Shown here one piece after another: positions 37,179 through 41,436 of a stretch of 41,436 bases of DNA (position 1 is its first letter; every line of letters begins with the position of its first letter). The notes under the pieces were generated by a model. That model searched no databases and had not been told where the DNA came from. It was given only the letters and a program-made list of their open reading frames with translations. The DNA is taken from contig VMGD01000010.1 in NCBI GenBank assembly GCA_007376405.1, positions 1 to 41,436 of the forward strand, written 5' to 3'. The position numbers were made by a program, and so were the translations under genes. This DNA comes from Microgenomates group bacterium Gr01-1014_7 (GTDB taxonomy: Bacteria > Patescibacteriota > Microgenomatia > Daviesbacterales > UBA10151).

Positions 37179-37449
37179 AAATTGCCTTTACCACAAAAAA
37201 ACCATCTCTTTTGGATTTGGCATTTTTTAAAGCTTCTTCCTGGGATAAAGAGTTTGTTATTTCATCATCGCGGGTAACATTTTCCAGACCGGTAACCTGG
37301 CTTGTAGGTTCAACACCCTTGGTATCAATTTCTTCCAGTTTATTTACATAATCCAAAGTTTGGGAGAGCTGTTCTGCCAGTTTTTCCTCTTCATAATCTG
37401 TTATGGGCAAATTAGCCAGCTTTGCAATTTTCTTAACATCAATCTTCAT
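37165..37449 (-). CDS. gatC: Asp/Glu-tRNA amidotransferase subunit C
   Basis: KKIAKLANLPITDYEEEKLAEQLSQTLDYVNKLEEIDTKGVEPTSQV. Confidence 0.93.
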   Translation of the reverse strand: MKIDVKKIAKLANLPITDYEEEKLAEQLSQTLDYVNKLEEIDTKGVEPTSQVTGLENVTRDDEITNSLSQEEALKNAKSKRDGFFVVKAIFDNE

Positions 37450-38378
37450 AACCTACCTTCCATTTGCTGGAGGGCTTTGATGCGGGATTCAATTGGGGGG
37501 TGGGTATTGAATAAATTGGCCATAAATGCTTTTGCTTCTTTACCCTTTAGCGGATTTACTATATAAAGATGAGCTGTGCCGCGGTTTGCAACTTCCAAAG
37601 GTTCTTTATCTTTAGAAATTTTAAGTAGTGCATTTGCTAACCCTTCAGGATATCTTGTTAATAAAACTCCACTGGCATCTGCCAGAAGTTCCCGGCGGCG
37701 GGAAACTGCCAGCTGGATTAAAGTAGCAATAATTGGAGCCAAAATTGCGGCAGTTATAGCCAAAATCATAAAAAGTTGATTTCCTTTGGAATCTCTATCA
37801 CGCCCCCCGTACCACATTGATCTCATGAAAAAATCGGAAAGAAGCGCTATAATTCCAACCAAAACCGATACAACAGCCATAACCAAAGTATCCCTGTTTC
37901 CCACATGAGAAAGTTCATGGGCGGTTACTCCTTCCAGCTCCTGTTTGCTAAGTTTAGATAAAATCCCGGTAGTAAAAGCAATGGCGCCGTGTTTTGGATC
38001 TCTGCCTGTGGCAAAAGCGTTGGGGGCGCTGTCATCTATGATATAAATTTTGGGTAAAGGCAACCCCGCGGCAATGCAAAGGTTTTCAACAGTCCTGTAA
38101 AGTTCTTTATGGCTTTTTTCAGAAACCGGTTTTGCTCCGGAAACTCCTAAAACTATTTTGTCAGACCAAAAGTAAGAGACAAAATTCATCACTCCCGCCA
38201 TAATTAGGGCAAAACCCACTATTCCCAAGCCCCCCACTTCCCCGTATCCAAACCCGCGTGCTATTACATAAACTACCGCCACAGTAAAAGCACTAAAAAA
38301 CCCCATGATTACCCATGTTTTAAATATATTTCCTGAAACATGATCCCATGCAGTATTAACAGTTGCCATAATGAGCAT
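37446..38378 (-). CDS. htpX: Zinc metalloprotease HtpX
   Basis: PNAFATGRDPKHGAIAFTTGIL; VTAHELSHVGNRDTLV (HExxH). Confidence 0.95.
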   Translation of the reverse strand: MLIMATVNTAWDHVSGNIFKTWVIMGFFSAFTVAVVYVIARGFGYGEVGGLGIVGFALIMAGVMNFVSYFWSDKIVLGVSGAKPVSEKSHKELYRTVENLCIAAGLPLPKIYIIDDSAPNAFATGRDPKHGAIAFTTGILSKLSKQELEGVTAHELSHVGNRDTLVMAVVSVLVGIIALLSDFFMRSMWYGGRDRDSKGNQLFMILAITAAILAPIIATLIQLAVSRRRELLADASGVLLTRYPEGLANALLKISKDKEPLEVANRGTAHLYIVNPLKGKEAKAFMANLFNTHPPIESRIKALQQMEGRL

Positions 38379-38398
38379 ATTTTAGCAAAACAGATTAC

Positions 38399-39400
38399 TT
38401 ATCTCCACAGCCAAATTTGATTTTTCAATTGTTGGACTACTTTAAAACTATTAGCATGTTGTAAGTAACCTAAATAGGATTGAAGAGACTGATTAAAATT
38501 TTCCGTGCCAATTTTTTCTTTTAGTTTTGTAAATATTCTCTTTTTGGTTTTCGTTCTTGGTAAAACATAATGAGGCAAAACAATATAGCCTAGGAAGTCT
38601 ATACCCCAATCCAATCGGCGGAAAATAATTTTATCCGGATGAAGTTCCAAATTTAGGTGGTCTTTTAAAAATTCTGATAAAGGAACCACTAATCTTTCTA
38701 AAGCTCTCTTATTTGCTGACAGAATCACAAAATCATCAGCATAACGGAGATAATATTTAATCTTCATTTCATGTTTTATAAACTGGTCCAGATCATTCAT
38801 GTAAATATTGGCAAATACTTGGGACGTTAAATTTCCAAGTGGAATCCCTTTTCCTTCGCCCGGTTCGGAGTGAAAACTATCAATCACATTTGCCAGTAAC
38901 CGCAGGATATCCGGATCCTTAACCTTTTGTTTCAAAAGTACCATGAGGATTTTATGATCAACATTGGCAAAGAATTTTTTTATGTCTAATTTTAATACCC
39001 AACTATCCCTTATATAGTTTTTAGATACAATCCTTGTAAAATTTCCTAATCTTCCTACTCCTTTGTGTGTTCCTTTTTCTAATCTACAGGAGTAAGAATC
39101 GTGAATGAAACTTTTGTCAAAAACCTCATACAGATACTTATAAAGTAAATGGTGTACTACTCTGTCAGCTACAGTTGCTTTGTGAATATGTCGGAGTTTA
39201 GGATCATGAACATAAAAAGAGTGGTAATTCCCATGCCGATAGGTTTTATTTTTTAGTGCTAAATGAAGATTAAAAAGATTTTCTTCTAAGAAACGTTCAA
39301 ATAACATGACATCAGTCTTTCTTCTTTTCCCAACCTTAAATTCATTCCAGGCTTGAAATAGATTTGGAAGTGATATAAAATCCCTGTACAAAAAAAGCAT
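38399..39400 (-). CDS. DGR reverse transcriptase
   Basis: LKLDIKKFFANVDH; GKGIPLGNLTSQVFANIYMNDLDQFIK; YLRYADDFVILS; DGR-type motif GxxxGNLTSQ; start set at ATG 39400 (track gives GTG 39430 inside the CA repeat). Confidence 0.93.
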   Translation of the reverse strand: MLFLYRDFISLPNLFQAWNEFKVGKRRKTDVMLFERFLEENLFNLHLALKNKTYRHGNYHSFYVHDPKLRHIHKATVADRVVHHLLYKYLYEVFDKSFIHDSYSCRLEKGTHKGVGRLGNFTRIVSKNYIRDSWVLKLDIKKFFANVDHKILMVLLKQKVKDPDILRLLANVIDSFHSEPGEGKGIPLGNLTSQVFANIYMNDLDQFIKHEMKIKYYLRYADDFVILSANKRALERLVVPLSEFLKDHLNLELHPDKIIFRRLDWGIDFLGYIVLPHYVLPRTKTKKRIFTKLKEKIGTENFNQSLQSYLGYLQHANSFKVVQQLKNQIWLWR

Positions 39401-39781
39401 ATGTTTAAAGATATCCACACACACACACACACAGCTATAGTAGGCCTAGATATCCCTATCTTTGGCAAACTTTACGACCTCTATAAACTTTCTACTCAAT
39501 ATCTAACTTCTTTCCCCAAAGCTAAAAGATATACCCTCGGTCAAAAAATTGATCAAACAATTATAGATATTATTGAGCTGGTAATAATGGCAGGATATTT
39601 ACCCCGGGAGCAGAAACTGCCCAGCCTCCAAAAGGTCAGTATTAAACTGGATTTATTAAAAATATTTCTTCGGCTATCCATTGATACCAAATGTATTGAT
39701 AATAATAAATACCAACAAATACTCTTACAAACCCTTGAGATAGGCAGAATGCTGGGCGGTTGGATTAAAACTGTTAAATAA
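39401..39781 (+). CDS. avd: Avd-like DGR accessory protein (four-helix bundle)
   Basis: DIPIFGKLYDLYKLSTQYLTSFPKAKRYTLGQKIDQTIIDIIELVI...KLDLLKIFLRLSIDTKCIDNNKYQQILLQTLEIGRMLGGWIK. Confidence 0.88.
   Translation: MFKDIHTHTHTAIVGLDIPIFGKLYDLYKLSTQYLTSFPKAKRYTLGQKIDQTIIDIIELVIMAGYLPREQKLPSLQKVSIKLDLLKIFLRLSIDTKCIDNNKYQQILLQTLEIGRMLGGWIKTVK
39416..39433. repeat. (CA)9 dinucleotide microsatellite
   Basis: cacacacacacacacaca within avd 5' coding region and upstream of RT. Confidence 0.95.
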
Positions 39782-39786
39782 GCAAA

Positions 39787-39810
39787 GCTTGCCAGATAAA
39801 TCTGGTAAGC
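39787..39810. terminator. Hairpin GCTTGCCAGA-taaa-TCTGGTAAGC between avd stop and TR
   Basis: 10-bp arms with one G-U pair; no clear T-run, so may be a TR-RNA structural element instead. Confidence 0.45.
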
Positions 39811-39837
39811 AGTGCTTTTCAGATTAAGGGAGATTAT

Positions 39838-39948
39838 CACAGGCGAGAAGCCGGTATTGTTATTACGATTGTCAACGGAATTGTTGTTGACGTTGGCTAG
39901 GCCACCATTGTTGGAATTACCACCAATGAGCCGGTTGTCACCCTGAAA
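39838..39948 (-). repeat. DGR template repeat (TR)
   Basis: 111 bp matching VR at 93/111 positions; 17 of 18 differences are at coding-strand adenines of this copy. Confidence 0.95.
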
Positions 39949-39990
39949 TTAGTACTTTAAACCGAACTTACTTCACTGAAAATCTAGCCA

Positions 39991-40356
39991 ATGCTAAATT
40001 ATTCTGTATTTTATCGACCAACTTTAGTTAAATTGGCACAAAGTCTAAAGTACCGTAATATCCCTTCTCTTAGTTTTATTGGAAAATTACTCTTTTAAGC
40101 TCTTACTGAACCTAAAACTCTGAATCTTAAACCCAATAAAAAATTCGGCGACTTCAATCCTTGAATTGAAATACATGAGCCTTATCGAAGAGATTTTAAA
40201 AAATAAAAAGCAAGTTTTCAAGAAGCAAAAATCAAGGGTCTTATTCCAAGAAATAATAAACCCAAGTTATCGAGGTTTAGAAGAGAATTCTACCACAGGC
40301 GAGAAGCCGGCATCGTAATCACGACCGTCAACGGAACCGTCGCCGACGTGGGCTAG
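39991..40356 (+). pseudogene. ORF-like frame with three in-frame stops between TR and VR
   Basis: MLNYSVFYRPTLVKLAQSLKYRNIPSLSFIGKLLF*ALTEPKTLNLKPNKKFGDFNP*IEIHEPYRRDFKK*KASFQEAKIKGLIPRNNKPKLSRF..., stops at 40096 (TAA), 40162 (TGA), 40204 (TAA). Confidence 0.45.
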
Positions 40357-41295
40357 GCCACCATCGCTGGAACTACCACCAATGAGCCGGTCGTCGCCCC
40401 GAAAAACTGGATCACCAAACCATTCCCATGTATTAGTTTGTCCCCATTCTGGGTGAGCTATATTACCCCGAATGTTAAATTCTATATACCTTCTATTTCT
40501 AACAATTCCTTTAGCTCCACTTGCCTCTGCAAATACTGGAAGGATTACTCCTTCAATTTCTCTAGGAAAAGCTCCTGCACGAGCATAATCTGAAACATAA
40601 CTATGTTTTTCAATTCCATCTGAGGCTCCTCTTAAAGCTACCATCACAGGCTCCATGTAATCATTATCTCCATATCTTTGCTTGCCGTTGTCATACATTG
40701 ACTTGCCTCTTCTGTCCCCGATAAACCAACCTTCTATCAAAACTGTTGCTTCTTCTGGATAATTACCAACCCTTACTTGTCGCCAAAAGTTTTCTCCTGG
40801 TTTTACTCTTCCGCTTGCTTTCCAAAACTTATCATTTTCCTTTAATTGTAGACCCGGTTGATAATAAACCTCATCAAATCTTGTGATATCTCTGGCAGCA
40901 AAGTTTTCCAGTGTTTCAAATAAATCTTGGGGTGGAGTTGGTACTTCCCAATCTCTGCCAAAATTTGATTTTATTTCTGCTATTGCGGCTGTTACCAACT
41001 GATTTGAAGATGGGAGTACTAATCCTTCTACTGATTTTACGATATAAATACTATTAACTACTTCTGCAACCGATGGTCTAGTTTCTACTGGATCTGCTTG
41101 AGGAGTTTGGACAGGAGTTTCTTCTGGTATAGATTTTGCTTGAGCAGCTTGTGCTTCTGCAACTTCTACCCTTTGAAAAAGAGTTCCTGTAGCTTCAGCA
41201 TCTGCTATTTTACCTTACATCAAGGCTCTCTCTTGTGGAGTTATATTGGCTTGTTTAGCAAGAATTTTTCTACCAGCTTCTGCCCATTCGATCAT
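40267..41295 (-). pseudogene. DGR variable target protein gene, interrupted by in-frame TAA at 41217-41215 (downstream open part 40267-41214)
   Basis: Frame continuous from ATG 41295 (MIEWAEAGRKILAKQANITPQERALM*GKIADAEATGTLFQRVEVAEAQ...) to stop at 40267; C-terminus WEWFGDPVFRGDDRLIGGSSSDGGLAHVGDGSVDGRDYDAGFSPVVEFSSKPR contains VR. Confidence 0.75.
40294..40404 (-). repeat. DGR variable repeat (VR) at the 3' end of the target gene
   Basis: Aligned to TR without gaps at offset 456; lies in frame at the C-terminus of ORF 40267-40998. Confidence 0.95.
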
Positions 41296-41304
41296 ATTAA
41301 CAGA

Positions 41305-41333
41305 ATAATATCACACTACAGGACGCCTGTCAA
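41305..41333 (-). promoter_or_regulatory. Promoter of the DGR target gene
   Basis: Minus strand TTGACA - 17 nt - TATTAT, about 9 nt before ATG 41295. Confidence 0.7.
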
Positions 41334-41436
41334 GTATCAGTCTTACCTAACCAAAAATGGGACTGTAGAGAAGTGGATACCTAATCCAAAAAAGGTACTG
41401 TAAAAAGGTTAGATCTTTTAAAAACAAACGCGAACC

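Noticed and set aside
38399-39400. RT as group II intron maturase or retron
   Set aside because: No intron RNA domains or msr/msd seen; the RT motif, Avd and TR/VR adenine bias fit a DGR.
40096-40206. All stops in the TR-VR relic and the target gene are one C-to-T change from CAA/CGA, suggesting deamination
   Set aside because: True of every stop codon (TAA/TAG/TGA vs CAA/CAG/CGA), so it carries no information.
40267-40998. ORF-track start of the DGR target at 40998
   Set aside because: It is a TTG inside a continuous frame; promoter and sequence support a start at 41295 with an internal TAA.
1-41436. CRISPR array
   Set aside because: No regularly spaced direct repeats with unique spacers seen.

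Overview
The window looks like a Patescibacteria/CPR-type genome (small, AT-rich, compact genes, gatCAB); this taxonomic call is inference. It has five parts. (1) 1-1.84 kb: the end of a phage/plasmid-like segment with an HTH replication-type protein, a P-loop RecA-like ATPase and a small HTH protein. (2) 1.94-7.5 kb: chromosomal genes rsmI, a PEP-synthase-like protein, DUF192, thermonuclease, CvpA/CAP and MFS. (3) About 7.6-23.94 kb: an integrated element with virion-like large proteins, a terminase-small-like protein, many zinc-ribbon proteins, replication proteins, a PD-(D/E)XK-like nuclease and a large serine recombinase whose 3' end runs into a tRNA-Lys gene. (4) 23.95-38.4 kb: housekeeping genes including rplS, dnaE, gatBAC, htpX and tRNA-Glu. 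(5) 38.4-41.3 kb: a complete diversity-generating retroelement (DGR) with RT, an opposite-strand Avd, a 111-bp template repeat (TR) and a variable repeat (VR) at the 3' end of a target gene. TR and VR differ at 18 positions, 17 of them at template adenines. The best leads are: the DGR's unusual layout (avd antisense between TR and RT, and a (CA)9 microsatellite at the RT/avd divergent start); an in-frame TAA near the start of the DGR target gene; an ORF-like relic with three stops between TR and VR; and a pair of near-identical (28/31) promoters in the integrated element, each followed by tandem terminator-like hairpins, suggesting attenuation or antitermination control. All calls come from reading the sequence; no database searches were run.
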